A stretch of 42,018 nt of DNA from Hyphomicrobiales bacterium (GTDB taxonomy: Bacteria; Pseudomonadota; Alphaproteobacteria; Rhizobiales; Xanthobacteraceae), in the NCBI GenBank assembly GCA_013911975.1, contig JACESF010000034.1:1-42018 (forward strand), read 5' to 3'. Positions 33,209-42,018 of this stretch are shown piece by piece. Within the stretch, counting starts at the first letter, position 1. Every line of letters begins with the position of its first letter. The translations under genes were made by a program, and so were the position numbers. The notes beneath the pieces are model-generated. The model searched no databases. It saw only the letters and a list, made by a program, of their open reading frames with translations, and was not told where the DNA came from.

Positions 33209-33724
33209 TCAGTCCAGCTTCTCGTTGGGATAGACGCCCCAGAGCTGATTCTGCTCGATGAAGCCGTCGAAGCCGGGGCCGGTGAAGCGGCACCAGTGGC
33301 CGTCGCAATCCTTCAGGCTGCCCAGCACGCCATGCTCCAGGCGCGCCGCCACGGCGGCATCGGCATTGGGCTTCTCGCGCAGCGAGACCGTGCCGGTCTT
33401 CAGCCAGGGCGCGACCAGGGCGGTGCGGCGGCCGGACAGGAGCGAATGGTAGACCCAGCCCTCCGTGCCCTCGGAATCGCGGATGCGCCGCCAGGTCTCG
33501 AACTCCGCCGTGATCTCCACCGGCAGGCCGGCGCGGGAGAAGATCCAGGCCACGTCCTGGTCCTTGTTCGGACCGTTGCGGACATTCACCTTGTCGGCCT
33601 TCAGGGAGACGAAGCGGGGCACGGGCAGGCCGGTGCCGGCCTCGTCGGCCGCGCCGTGCGCAGGCACCGTGAGGAGGGCGAGGGCCGAGGCAAAAAGGGC
33701 TTCGCGCAGTCCCGTCTTCCGCAT
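33209..33724 (-). CDS. Exported SH3-domain protein
   Basis: 171 residues with a signal peptide (MRKTGLREALFASALALLTVPAHGA) and two bacterial SH3-like units: about 35-95 (VNVRNGPNKDQDVAWIFSR) and 100-160 (GTVSLREKPNADAAVAARLE, DGHWCRFTGPG). Such proteins bind peptidoglycan or other periplasmic partners. I chose the ATG at 33724; the ATG at 33736 is an alternative. Standalone transcription unit. Confidence 0.85.
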   Translation of the reverse strand: MRKTGLREALFASALALLTVPAHGAADEAGTGLPVPRFVSLKADKVNVRNGPNKDQDVAWIFSRAGLPVEITAEFETWRRIRDSEGTEGWVYHSLLSGRRTALVAPWLKTGTVSLREKPNADAAVAARLEHGVLGSLKDCDGHWCRFTGPGFDGFIEQNQLWGVYPNEKLD

Positions 33725-33872
33725 GGGTCCCGTCATCCTTCCGTCCGTCCGCCCTGCACGGTCTGAACTCCGCGTGGGCCTGCGTCAAGGGAGGGGCAAC
33801 GCTCCCCTTTGTGTTTCCCCGGCTGTCTGATAGACGGAACGATAAGGGTTAAAAATCGGGGAATGGGAAGCC

Positions 33873-34874
33873 ATGGCGCGTCGGAAACCGCTCGTCGTCG
33901 TCACGCGGAAGCTGCCGGACACGGTGGAGACCCGGATGCGCGAATTGTTCGACACGCGTCTCAACGTGGACGACGTGCCCATGGACACCGCCGCTCTGGT
34001 GGAGGCGGTGAAGACCGCCGACGTCCTGGTGCCCACCGTCACCGACCGCATCGACAACGGCATCCTCTCCCAGGCCGGCGAGAATCTGCGGCTCATCGCC
34101 TCCTTCTCCAACGGCATCGACCATATCGACGTGGCGAGCGCGCTGAACCGGGGCATCACCGTCACCAACACGCCGGCGGTGCTCACCGAGGACACGGCCG
34201 ACCTCACCATGGCGCTCATCCTCGCCGTGCCACGCCGCCTCACCGAGGGCGCGCAGATCCTCCAGCACGACCAGGAGGAATGGCAGGGCTGGTCTCCCAC
34301 CTGGATGCTCGGCCGGCGGATCTGGGGCAAGCGCCTCGGCATCATCGGCATGGGCCGCATCGGCCAGGCGGTGGCGCGCCGCGCCAAGGCGTTCGGCCTG
34401 CAGATCCACTATCACAACCGCCGCCCCCTGCCCCACGCCACCGAGGAGGCGCTGGAGGCGACCTATTGGGAAAGCCTCGACCAGATGCTGGCCCGCATGG
34501 ACATCATCTCGATCAACTGCCCCCACACGCCCGCCACCTACCACCTGCTCTCGGCGCGCCGCCTCAAGCTGCTGAAGTCCGACGCCTATGTGGTGAACAC
34601 GGCGCGCGGCGAGGTGATCGACGAGAACGCCCTGACCCGCATGCTGGAATCCGGCGAGCTGGCGGGCGCGGGCCTCGACGTGTTCGAGCACGAGCCGGCG
34701 GTGAACCCCAAGCTGGTGCGCCTCGCCAAGCAGGGCAAGGTGGTGCTGCTCCCGCACATGGGATCGGCGACCCTGGAAGGGCGCATCGACATGGGCGAGA
34801 AGGTCATCGTGAACATCAAGACCTTCATGGACGGCCACCGGCCGCCGGACCGCGTCCTGCCCTCCATGCTGTGA
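33873..34874 (+). CDS. D-2-hydroxyacid dehydrogenase (glyoxylate/hydroxypyruvate-reductase type)
   Basis: NAD(P)H-dependent oxidoreductase for 2-keto acids. 333 residues: Rossmann motif GIIGMGRIG (about 156-164), catalytic R245 (NTARGEV), E274 and H295 (LLPHMGSAT). Substrate could be hydroxypyruvate, glyoxylate or similar. The start ATG is preceded by GGGGAATGGGAAGCC. Standalone, with a small reading frame and lysC downstream. Confidence 0.9.
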   Translation: MARRKPLVVVTRKLPDTVETRMRELFDTRLNVDDVPMDTAALVEAVKTADVLVPTVTDRIDNGILSQAGENLRLIASFSNGIDHIDVASALNRGITVTNTPAVLTEDTADLTMALILAVPRRLTEGAQILQHDQEEWQGWSPTWMLGRRIWGKRLGIIGMGRIGQAVARRAKAFGLQIHYHNRRPLPHATEEALEATYWESLDQMLARMDIISINCPHTPATYHLLSARRLKLLKSDAYVVNTARGEVIDENALTRMLESGELAGAGLDVFEHEPAVNPKLVRLAKQGKVVLLPHMGSATLEGRIDMGEKVIVNIKTFMDGHRPPDRVLPSML

Positions 34875-34969
34875 GCGCCGCGCGCGCAGTTGCCGCCGCC
34901 CGGTGCCTTCGCTATTGAAGACGCCGCTTTGAAGAGCCCGCGCCAATGCGCGCGGGGAGGGTTGAGGAC

Positions 34970-35062
34970 ATGTGCCAGCAGGCCATCGACATCAGGATGC
35001 GGTTCCGGACCATGGGGCATTCGGCCCTCATGCGCCGGGCGCTCAAACGCGCGCGAAAATGA
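34970..35062 (+). CDS. Possible 30-residue basic peptide
   Basis: ATG at 34970 to TGA at 35060, encoding a peptide rich in Arg, Lys and Met that ends MRRALKRARK. GGGAGGG lies 8 bases upstream of the start, which is the best evidence that it is translated. It is between the hydroxyacid dehydrogenase and lysC. No family known. Short frames are common by chance in this GC-rich DNA, so treat as tentative. Confidence 0.35.
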   Translation: MCQQAIDIRMRFRTMGHSALMRRALKRARK

Positions 35063-35124
35063 CGCCGCGCCCGGCGCCCCCCGCGAAATCCTGAACATCC
35101 CTCTCCTGTAGAAAGATACGAGCC

Positions 35125-36384
35125 ATGGCTCGGCTGGTCATGAAGTTCGGCGGCACGTCGGTCGCCACCATCGAACGCATCCGCAACGTGGCGCGCCATG
35201 TGAAGCGCGAGGTCGAAGCCGGCTACCAGGTGGCAGTCGTGGTCTCCGCCATGTCCGGCAAGACCAACGAACTGGTGGGCTGGGTCAACGAGGCCTCCAA
35301 GGTCTATGATCCGCGCGAATATGACGCCGTGGTCGCCTCGGGCGAGCAGGTGACGTCGGGCCTCCTGGCCATCGCGCTCCAGAACATGGGGCTTCCCGCC
35401 CGCTCCTGGCAGGGCTGGCAGATCCCGCTGTCCACGGACGACGCCCACGGCTCCGCCCGCATCATGGAGGTGGACGGCACCGCGCTGACCGCCCGCATGG
35501 AGGCGGGCGAGGTGGCGGTGATTGCCGGCTTCCAGGGCATCCACCTGCCGTCCGGGCGCATCACCACGCTGGGGCGCGGCGGCTCCGACACGAGCGCGGT
35601 GGCGATCGCCGCCGCCATCGGCGCCGAGCGCTGCGACATCTATACGGACGTGGACGGCGTCTACACCACCGATCCGCGCATGGTGCCCAAGGCCCGGCGC
35701 CTGAAGCGGGTGGCGTTCGAGGAAATGCTGGAAATGGCGTCGCTCGGCGCCAAGGTGCTCCAGGTGCGCTCGGTTGAGCTCGCCATGGTGCACAAGGTGC
35801 GGACCTTCGTGCGCTCCAGCTTCGACGACGCGGACGCCCCCCACATGGGCACGGCCGAGGCCGCCGGCACCCTGATTTGCGACGAGGAGGAGATCATGGC
35901 CAACCAGATGGAAGCCGAGGTGGTCACCGGCATCGCCTTCGCCCGCGACGAGGCCCAGGTCTCCATCCGGCGCGTCGCCGACAAGCCCGGCATCGCGGCC
36001 GCGGTGTTCGGCCCGCTGGCGGATGCCCACATCAATGTGGACATGATCGTCCAGAACGTGTCGGCGGACGGCTTCACGGACATCACCTTCACCGTGCCGA
36101 GCATCGATTTCGAGCGCGCCAAGACCGCCCTCAGCGCCGCCCGCGAGGCGATCGGCTACGAGACCCTGGAAGGCGAGGGCGACGTGGTGAAGGTGTCGGT
36201 GATCGGCATCGGCATGCGCTCCCACGCGGGCGTGGCCGCGAAGGCGTTCCAGGCGCTCGCCGCCAAGGGCATCAACATTCGCGCCATAACCACATCCGAG
36301 ATCAAGATTTCGATCCTGATCGATGCCGCTTATACCGAGCTTGCGGTTCGGACTCTCCATTCGCTATACGGTCTCGATAGCTAG
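35125..36384 (+). CDS. lysC: Aspartate kinase
   Basis: Phosphorylates aspartate, first step to lysine, threonine, methionine and diaminopimelate. 419 residues: the kinase domain starts KFGGTSVATIERI and contains VSAMSGKTNEL, GRGGSDTSAVAIA and YTDVDGVYTTDPR; the C-terminal ~150 residues are two ACT-type regulatory domains (about 265-410) for feedback by lysine/threonine. Followed by ptsP, with 77 bp between. Confidence 0.95.
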   Translation: MARLVMKFGGTSVATIERIRNVARHVKREVEAGYQVAVVVSAMSGKTNELVGWVNEASKVYDPREYDAVVASGEQVTSGLLAIALQNMGLPARSWQGWQIPLSTDDAHGSARIMEVDGTALTARMEAGEVAVIAGFQGIHLPSGRITTLGRGGSDTSAVAIAAAIGAERCDIYTDVDGVYTTDPRMVPKARRLKRVAFEEMLEMASLGAKVLQVRSVELAMVHKVRTFVRSSFDDADAPHMGTAEAAGTLICDEEEIMANQMEAEVVTGIAFARDEAQVSIRRVADKPGIAAAVFGPLADAHINVDMIVQNVSADGFTDITFTVPSIDFERAKTALSAAREAIGYETLEGEGDVVKVSVIGIGMRSHAGVAAKAFQALAAKGINIRAITTSEIKISILIDAAYTELAVRTLHSLYGLDS

Positions 36385-36461
36385 CTTTTTTGGCGCGGGG
36401 GGCGCCATCCGTCGGCCGGCCCGGCCGGCGGTCCCCGGGTGACAGTGTAAGGAACCGGCCG

Positions 36462-38729
36462 ATGCGTGGCGCGCTCGGCGGCCCCCGCGTGCTCCTGAGA
36501 CGCCTCCGTGAAGTGATGGCGGAGCCGGTCAGCGCGCAGGACCGCCTGGACAAGATCGTGGTGATGATCGCTGCCAACATGGTGGCGGAAGTCTGCTCGG
36601 TCTATGTGCTGCGCGTCGACCAGACGCTGGAGCTTTACGCCACCGAGGGCCTGAACCGCGACGCGGTCCACCAGACCGTGATGCGCGTGAGCGAGGGCCT
36701 CGTCGGCCACGTCGCCCGCGAGGCGGAGCCGGTGGCCATCTCGGACGCCCAGAACCATCCGGAATTCTCCTACCGCCCCGAGACGGGCGAGGAGATCTAC
36801 AATTCCTTCCTCGGCGTGCCGATCCTGCGCGGCGGCAACACGCTGGGCGTGCTGGTGGTGCAGAACCGCGCCCACCGCACCTATGCGGAAGAGGAGATCG
36901 AGGCGCTCCAGACCACCGCCATGGTGCTGGCGGAGATGATCGCCTCCGGCGAGCTGACCGCCCTCGCCAAGCCCGGCGCGGAGCCCGCCGGGCGCCGACC
37001 GCTGCATCTGTCCGGCGTGCCGCTGGCGGACGGGCTCGGCCTCGGCCATGTGGTGCTGCACGAGCCGCGCATCATCGTCACCAACGTCATCGCCGACGAC
37101 ATGGCCCGCGAGAGCCAGCGTCTGGACGGCGCCATCGGCAAGCTGCGCGCCTCCATCGACCTGCTGCTGGAGGAGGACGGCCTCTCCAAGGCGGGCGAGC
37201 ATCGCGAGATCCTCGAAGCCTACCGCATGTTCGCCCATGACCGGGGCTGGATGCACAAGATGCGCGAGGCGGTGCAGACCGGCCTCACCGCCGAGGCGGC
37301 GGTGGAGCGGGTGCAGTCCGACACCCGCGCGCGCATCCTGCGCGCCTCGGACCCCTATCTGCGCGAGCGCCTGCACGATCTGGACGACCTCGCCAACCGC
37401 CTGCTGCGGGAGCTGACCGGCCGCGCCCGCGCCTCGGAGCGGGAGGACCTGCCCGAGAACGCCATCATCTTCGCCCGCAACATGAGCCCGGCGGCGCTGC
37501 TGGACTATGACCGCAGCCGCGTGCGCGGGCTTGTCCTCGAGGAAGGCGGCACCACCAGCCACGTCACCATCGTGGCGCGCGCGCTCGGCCTTGCCGCCGT
37601 GGGCCAGGTGGAGAACGCCACCGGCCTCGTGGAGCCGGGCGACCCGGTCATCGTGGACGGGCAGGCGGGCGAGGTGCATCTGCGGCCGCCCGGCGACGTG
37701 GAGGCCGCCTATGCGGAGAAGGCGCGCTTCCGCGCCCGCCGCCAGGCCCAGTATGCCGCGCTGCGCGACCAGCCGGCCGTGACGCGCGACGGCATCGCCA
37801 TCGACCTGAACCTCAATGCCGGCCTGCTGGTGGACCTGCCGCATATCGTGGAGACCGGGGCGGCGGGCATCGGCCTCTTCCGCACCGAACTCCAGTTCAT
37901 GATCGCCTCCACCTTCCCGCGCATCTCGGAGCAGCTGAAGCTCTATCGCGCGGTGCTGGACGCGGCGGGCACCCGGCCCGTGACCTTCCGCACGCTGGAT
38001 ATCGGCGGCGACAAGGTGCTGCCCTATATGCGCACGGTGGAGGAGGAGAATCCCGCCCTCGGCTGGCGCGCCATCCGCCTCGGCCTCGACCGGCCCGGCC
38101 TGCTGCGCAGCCAGTTGCGCGCGCTGCTGCGCGCCGGCGCGGGGCGCGAGGTGCGCATCATGTTCCCCATGGTGGCGGACGCGGCCGAGTTCGACCAGGC
38201 GAAGGCCATCCTCGAACGGGAACTCACCCACCTGCGCAGGCACGGCCACGGCCTGCCGGACCGCGTGTTCGTGGGCGCCATGCTGGAAGTGCCCTCGCTG
38301 CTGTTCCAATTGGACGAGATCCTCTCCCGCGTGGACTTCCTCTCCGTGGGCTCCAACGATCTCGTGCAGTTCCTGTTCGCGGCGGACCGGGGCAATGTGC
38401 GCGTGGCGGACCGCTTCGATCCCCTCTGCCCGCCGGCCCTGCGCGCCTTCCGCGCGGTGGCGGAAGCGGGCGAGCGCCACGGCAAGCCCGTGACCCTGTG
38501 CGGCGAGCTGGCCTCCCGCCCGCTGGAAGCCGTCGCGCTGGCCGCGCTCGGCTTCCGCTCCCTCTCCTTGTCCCCGGCCGCCATCGGCCCGGTGAAGGCG
38601 ACCCTCCTGCAACTGGACGTGAGCGCGGCCCGCAAGGTGCTGATCCCGCTGCTGGAGGACACGACCGGCGTCACCGACGTGCGCTCCACCCTGCGCGCCT
38701 TCGCGGATCTGAGCGGGCTGACCCTTTGA
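36462..38729 (+). CDS. ptsP: PEP-protein phosphotransferase of the nitrogen PTS (EI-Ntr)
   Basis: First enzyme of the PTS-Ntr regulatory phosphorelay, passing phosphate from PEP to NPr. 755 residues: N-terminal GAF domain (about 20-165), an HPr-binding helical region, the phosphohistidine site [12 protein letters not shown] with H367, and the PEP-binding barrel with [11 protein letters not shown] near the end containing the catalytic cysteine. I chose the ATG at 36462, with AAGGA 8 bases upstream. Its stop overlaps the prfA start (TTGA), so the genes are coupled. Confidence 0.95.
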   Translation: MRGALGGPRVLLRRLREVMAEPVSAQDRLDKIVVMIAANMVAEVCSVYVLRVDQTLELYATEGLNRDAVHQTVMRVSEGLVGHVAREAEPVAISDAQNHPEFSYRPETGEEIYNSFLGVPILRGGNTLGVLVVQNRAHRTYAEEEIEALQTTAMVLAEMIASGELTALAKPGAEPAGRRPLHLSGVPLADGLGLGHVVLHEPRIIVTNVIADDMARESQRLDGAIGKLRASIDLLLEEDGLSKAGEHREILEAYRMFAHDRGWMHKMREAVQTGLTAEAAVERVQSDTRARILRASDPYLRERLHDLDDLANRLLRELTGRARASEREDLPENAIIFARNMSPAALLDYDRSRVRGLVLEEGGTTSHVTIVARALGLAAVGQVENATGLVEPGDPVIVDGQAGEVHLRPPGDVEAAYAEKARFRARRQAQYAALRDQPAVTRDGIAIDLNLNAGLLVDLPHIVETGAAGIGLFRTELQFMIASTFPRISEQLKLYRAVLDAAGTRPVTFRTLDIGGDKVLPYMRTVEEENPALGWRAIRLGLDRPGLLRSQLRALLRAGAGREVRIMFPMVADAAEFDQAKAILERELTHLRRHGHGLPDRVFVGAMLEVPSLLFQLDEILSRVDFLSVGSNDLVQFLFAADRGNVRVADRFDPLCPPALRAFRAVAEAGERHGKPVTLCGELASRPLEAVALAALGFRSLSLSPAAIGPVKATLLQLDVSAARKVLIPLLEDTTGVTDVRSTLRAFADLSGLTL

Positions 38730-39823
38730 GCGACGACCTTCTCCAGTCCCGCCTGCCCCTCGCCAAGCTCGACGCCCTGGTGGCCCGCCACGCCGAAGTG
38801 GAGGCGATGCTGGCCGCAGGCGCCGAGGGCGAGGAATATGTACGCCTCGGCCGCGAGTTCGCGGAGCTGTCCCCCGTCGTGGAGGAAGTGCAGGCCCTGC
38901 GCACCGCCGCCCGCGACCTGAAGGAGACCCGCGAGCTTCTGGTGGATGCCGGCACCGACGCGGAGATGCGGGCACTGGCCCAGAGCGAGGAGGAGCGCCT
39001 CGTCGCGGAGCTGGACCGGCTCGTGACCGCCGTGCGCATCGCGCTGCTGCCCAAGGACGCCATGGATTCACGCGGCGTCATCCTGGAAGTGCGCGCCGGC
39101 ACGGGGGGCGACGAAGCCGCCCTGTTCGCGGGCGACCTGTTCCGCATGTATTCCCGCTACGCCGCCGAGAAGGGCTGGTCCGTGGAAATCCTCTCCGAGA
39201 GCGAGGGCACCATGGGCGGCTACAAGGAAGTGGTGGCCGCCCTCCACGGCGCGGGCGCCTTCGCGCGGCTGAAGTTCGAATCCGGCGTCCACCGGGTCCA
39301 GCGGGTGCCGGAGACCGAGGGCTCGGGCCGCATCCACACCTCCGCCGCCACCGTCGCCGTTCTGCCGGAGGCGGAAGAGGTGGACGTGGCCATCAATGAG
39401 AGCGACCTGCGCATCGACGTGTTCCGCGCCCAGGGCGCGGGCGGCCAGCACGTGAACAAGACCGAGAGCGCGGTGCGCATCACCCATCTGCCCACGGGCA
39501 TCGTGGTGGCGGTGCAGGACGAGCGCTCCCAGCACCGCAACAAGGCCCGCGCCATGGCGCTCCTGCGCTCGCGCATGCTGGACGAGGAGCGCCAGCGCGC
39601 CGAGCAGAGCCGCGCGGCGGACCGGCGCGGACAGGTGGGCTCGGGCGACCGCTCCGAGCGCATCCGCACCTATAACTTCCCCCAGGGGCGCGTGACCGAC
39701 CACCGCATCAACCTCACCCTCTACAAGCTGGAGGAGGTGATCGCGGGCACGGCGCTGGACGAGATCCTCGACGCGCTCATCACCGAGCACCAGGCGGAGC
39801 TGATGGCCTCCGCCGAGGGCTGA
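38726..39823 (+). CDS. prfA: Peptide chain release factor 1
   Basis: Ends translation at UAA and UAG. 365 residues: the stop-codon recognition tripeptide is PET (195-197, [15 protein letters not shown]) and the catalytic GGQ is at 239-241 ([15 protein letters not shown]), the site methylated by PrmC. I use the TTG at 38726, overlapping the ptsP stop as TTGA; no ATG or GTG begins the conserved N-terminus [10 protein letters not shown]. prmC follows 4 bp later. Confidence 0.95.
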   Translation: MSDDLLQSRLPLAKLDALVARHAEVEAMLAAGAEGEEYVRLGREFAELSPVVEEVQALRTAARDLKETRELLVDAGTDAEMRALAQSEEERLVAELDRLVTAVRIALLPKDAMDSRGVILEVRAGTGGDEAALFAGDLFRMYSRYAAEKGWSVEILSESEGTMGGYKEVVAALHGAGAFARLKFESGVHRVQRVPETEGSGRIHTSAATVAVLPEAEEVDVAINESDLRIDVFRAQGAGGQHVNKTESAVRITHLPTGIVVAVQDERSQHRNKARAMALLRSRMLDEERQRAEQSRAADRRGQVGSGDRSERIRTYNFPQGRVTDHRINLTLYKLEEVIAGTALDEILDALITEHQAELMASAEG

Positions 39824-39827
39824 CGCC

Positions 39828-40679
39828 GTGACCGCCCCCACCCGCGCGGCCCTGCGGCGGCGGATGGCGGACGTCCTGCGCGCGGCGGGCCTTCCCGGCG
39901 CGGATCTCGACGCCCGGCTCCTGTTCGCCTTCGCCCTCGGCCTGCCCGCCTCGGGGCTGCCGGGCGACGATCCCGTCTCCCCCGCCGAGGTCGCGACCGC
40001 GGACGCCCTTCTTGCCCGCCGCATCGCCGGGGAGCCGGTGGCGCGCATCCTGGGCGAGAAGGAATTCTGGAGCCTGCCCTTCGCCCTCTCCCCCGAGACC
40101 CTGGTGCCGCGCCCGGATACGGAAACCCTGGTGGAGGAAGCCCTCGCCCTGCGGCCCGACCGCGCCGCGCCGCTGCGCATCCTCGATCTCGGCACCGGCA
40201 CGGGGGCGATCCTCGCGGCGCTGCTGGTGGAATATCCCGCCGCCTTCGGAATAGGGGTGGACCGGGCCGAGGGCGCGGCGCGCACCGCGCGGGACAATCT
40301 GGCGCGGCTGGGGCTGGCGGCGCGCAGCCTGGTGCTCACGGGCGACTGGGCGGGCGCGCTCGCGGGCCCGTTCGACCTCGTGGTCTCCAATCCCCCCTAT
40401 ATCCCCAGCAGCCATATTGCCGGCCTCGACGTGGAGGTGCGCGCGCACGATCCCATGGCGGCGCTGGACGGCGGCGCCAGCGGGCTCGTCGCCTATGCGG
40501 CCATCGCGCAGGCCCTGCCCGGGCTGCTGGCGCCGGGCGGGCTCGCAGTGCTGGAGCTGGGCATCGGCCAGGAGGACGCGGTGGCGGGGCTGCTGCGCAC
40601 GGCCGGGCTCACGGTTGCCGGCCCCGCCCGGCGCGACCTCGGCGGCATCGCCCGCGCCCTGGCCGCCACGCGCCCGTAA
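39828..40679 (+). CDS. prmC: Release factor glutamine methyltransferase
   Basis: N5-methylates the glutamine of GGQ in release factors. 283 residues: N-terminal helical domain, SAM-binding LDLGTGTGAI (119-128) and active site NPPY (188-191), followed by FDLVVSNPP context. GTG start at 39828, 4 bp after the prfA stop. The prfA-prmC coupling is typical. Confidence 0.95.
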   Translation: MTAPTRAALRRRMADVLRAAGLPGADLDARLLFAFALGLPASGLPGDDPVSPAEVATADALLARRIAGEPVARILGEKEFWSLPFALSPETLVPRPDTETLVEEALALRPDRAAPLRILDLGTGTGAILAALLVEYPAAFGIGVDRAEGAARTARDNLARLGLAARSLVLTGDWAGALAGPFDLVVSNPPYIPSSHIAGLDVEVRAHDPMAALDGGASGLVAYAAIAQALPGLLAPGGLAVLELGIGQEDAVAGLLRTAGLTVAGPARRDLGGIARALAATRP

Positions 40680-41158
40680 CGGTTTGGACACGGCACCGTC
40701 ACGAAAAAATCGCTTGGAAGGACCGGGCGAACTGGCTAGTGTCCTGTTCTAGGAGTCGAACCGATGCGTCGGTCCGCGGGGATGCGCCCGAAGGTGAACC
40801 CCAGGAGGCTGATGCGCCCTCCCGAAATCTGACATCGGATGTTTCGGGATTGGGAAAAGGTGAGGCGGCGGCGCGCCGGGATCGCGCTGCTCTCTCCATC
40901 ACGGTGCGAATGCATGTCCGGTCTTTCGGTGCCGCTCCCGCGGGAGGGCGCGAAGATGGTTTGGCTGGCCGCGCGAATGCGCGGAGCGGGGCTCATGGTC
41001 GAACGGATCCTTTGTCTTCAGTGGTGTTCAGCGAACGGCCGGGGGCGTCCCCGGTCGCGGTGATGGTCATTCGTGGAGCTGCCGCGCGCACCCTTTTCGG
41101 CGGCGCGGGCGATGACGAAACGGCGGCGGTTGCGCCGAGCGAGTAGAGAACGATCCAG
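40680..41158 (+). other. 479-bp region without a supported gene upstream of the DUF4167 gene
   Basis: Possible promoter TTGGAA (40714-40719), 17 bases, TAGTGT (40737-40742). Several frames are open through it (for example 40739-41146, plus) but none has family similarity. It may hold a long 5' leader for the DUF4167 gene. I see no tRNA, riboswitch or clear terminator. Confidence 0.4.
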
Positions 41159-42018
41159 ATGAGAAATGGTCAGCAGAAGCGCATGCGCGGGCGGAACAAC
41201 AACAACAATAACAATAACAACCGACGCGGCTCCAATCCCCTGACGCGGGTTTACGAATCCAACGGCCCCGACGTGAAGGTGCGCGGCACGGCCCATCACA
41301 TCGCCGAGAAGTACCAGCAACTGGCGCGCGACGCCCAGTCCTCCGGCGACCATGTCGCCGCCGAGAATTATTACCAGCACGCCGAGCACTATCTGCGCCT
41401 CATCGCCTCCCTCCAGGCCCAGTTCGCCCCCCAGGCCGGCTTCGGCCGGGACGGCGAGGACGCGGACGAGGGCGAGGACGACGACGTCTCCGGCCTCGAC
41501 GCGCCGCAGCCCTATCTGCGCGAGTCCTTCCAGCCGCGCGAGCAGCGCCAGGGGCGCGATGACAGGGGTGGACGCGACGATCGGGGCAACCGTGACGACC
41601 GGGGCAACCGCGAGGAGCGCGGCAATCGCGACGACCGTGGCCCGCGTGAAGACCGGGGTCCCCGTGAGGATCGCGGTCCCCGTGAGGACCGGGCTCCGCG
41701 CGAGGATCGTGGCCCGCGTGAGAACCGGCCGAGCAATTTCCAGCGCCGCAACCGCGAGGACGAGGGCGCCGAGGGCGGCCAGCCGCGCGAGTATCGCGGC
41801 CGCCGCGAGGACGATCAGGGCGGCTATGCGCCCCGCCCCGCGCGCCAGCCGCGCGAGGACCGCGCCCCCCGCGAGGAGCGCGTCGCCCGCGAGCCCGACG
41901 ATCAGCCCCTGGGCCTGCCCTCCTTCATCACCGGCGGGGCGCATAGCCGCCCTGATCGTCCTCGCGGCGGCCGCGATACTCGCGCGGCTGGCCGCCCTCG
42001 GCGCCCTCGTCCTCGCGG
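41159..42018 (+). CDS. DUF4167 family protein, 3' truncated by window end
   Basis: ATG at 41159 begins a short Arg/Asn-rich leader (MRNGQQKRMRGRN then nine Asn), followed by the DUF4167 core NPLTRVYESNGPDVKVRGTAHHIAEKYQQLARD, SGDHVAAENYYQHAEHYLRLIAS. After about residue 130 it is low-complexity, charged repeats (DDRGNR, EDRGPR). Common in Rhizobiales, downstream of prfA-prmC, function not established, RNA-binding plausible from composition. Because bases 41933-42018 are an exact inverted copy of 41752-41837, the true end of the gene is not seen; only the part to about 41932 can be trusted. Confidence 0.8.
   Translation, partial: MRNGQQKRMRGRNNNNNNNNNRRGSNPLTRVYESNGPDVKVRGTAHHIAEKYQQLARDAQSSGDHVAAENYYQHAEHYLRLIASLQAQFAPQAGFGRDGEDADEGEDDDVSGLDAPQPYLRESFQPREQRQGRDDRGGRDDRGNRDDRGNREERGNRDDRGPREDRGPREDRGPREDRAPREDRGPRENRPSNFQRRNREDEGAEGGQPREYRGRREDDQGGYAPRPARQPREDRAPREERVAREPDDQPLGLPSFITGGAHSRPDRPRGGRDTRAAGRPRRPRPR
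41560..41736 (+). repeat. Tandem coding repeats in the DUF4167 gene
   Basis: Near-repeats of a 15-18-bp unit encoding DDRGNR, EERGNR, EDRGPR and EDRAPR, in phase with the protein. The variation between units is in the third base and in N/P swaps, as expected for a low-complexity charged tract. It is not a CRISPR array, as it lacks unique spacers. Confidence 0.8.
41752..42018. repeat. 86-bp perfect inverted duplication at the right edge of the window
   Basis: 41752-41837 and 41933-42018 are exact reverse complements over 86 bases, around a 95-base spacer, and the second copy runs to the last base. With the palindrome at the left edge it fits contig-end fold-back artefacts. The second arm reads in frame as part of the DUF4167 gene only by accident. 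Confidence 0.9.

Noticed and set aside
40739..41146. 135-residue frame upstream of the DUF4167 gene
   Set aside because: No conserved motif, no good ribosome-binding site, and overlapping frames are equally open in this GC-rich DNA.
41560..41740. Short direct repeats that could suggest a CRISPR array
   Set aside because: The units vary, are joined without unique spacers and stay in coding phase, so they are protein repeats.
41018..41944. 308-residue minus-strand open frame with many Ala/Leu/Ile repeats
   Set aside because: It is the antisense shadow of the DUF4167 low-complexity tract, whose plus-strand frame has real family similarity.

Overview
The window looks like chromosomal DNA from a very GC-rich alphaproteobacterium of the Hyphomicrobiales (Rhizobiales), and the Xanthobacteraceae (Xanthobacter/Azorhizobium type) are my best guess. 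This rests on a circularly permuted two-piece tmRNA, an SspB with the alphaproteobacterial ClpX-binding tail, a class I lysyl-tRNA synthetase, an Irr with a Cys-Pro heme motif, GluQRS, DUF952 and DUF4167 proteins, and the gene string lysC-ptsP-prfA-prmC-DUF4167. There is no tRNA, rRNA, CRISPR array, transposase or prophage. Genes are packed, often with 4-bp ATGA overlaps, and most are housekeeping.

Layout. 1-6.2 kb: the tail of an unknown gene; folA with an FAD amine oxidase; sspB with ssrA (tmRNA) just upstream on the same strand; xerD with a small membrane protein; divergent aroK-aroB. 6.2-13.8 kb: moeB and a Nudix hydrolase, divergent from an HD hydrolase/dual-specificity phosphatase pair; DUF952; a LexA-like S24 regulator; an ATP-dependent DNA ligase coupled to an MBL exonuclease; a TPR-methyltransferase. 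13.8-21.3 kb: a 3'-end-hugging repeat, an FAD monooxygenase, a MATE exporter with a small membrane protein, a 1-Cys peroxiredoxin, an M15 peptidase fused to a GH75-like domain, and class I LysRS. 21.4-26.6 kb: a TetR regulator with a clear operator facing a small membrane protein, an orphan solute-binding protein, a GT2 glycosyltransferase, SCO1 and small proteins. 26.6-33.7 kb: an AEC transporter, GluQRS, an AlkA-type glycosylase, an esterase, an HNH protein, a second copy of the repeat, DsbB, Irr, a siderophore-interacting reductase and an SH3 protein. 33.9-42 kb: a D-2-hydroxyacid dehydrogenase and then lysC-ptsP-prfA-prmC and an unfinished DUF4167 gene.

How genes work together. ssrA tags stalled nascent chains, and SspB, encoded next to it, hands tagged proteins to ClpXP. 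prfA and prmC form a release-factor/modification pair. aroK and aroB are shikimate-pathway steps. Irr and the neighbouring siderophore-interacting protein point to iron control. The ligase and exonuclease look like an end-processing and sealing repair pair.

Points of most interest. (1) The split tmRNA beside sspB, with a tag ending in QAA. (2) A probable cell-wall hydrolase joining an M15 peptidase to a GH75-like chitosanase domain without a visible signal peptide. (3) A ~170-200 bp repeat present twice, each time filling the gap between converging genes whose stop codons lie at its edge. (4) Perfect inverted duplications at both ends of the window, which look like contig-end fold-back artefacts, so the first ~20 and last ~86 bases should not be trusted. 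I did not find a convincing new multi-gene defence or mobile system.
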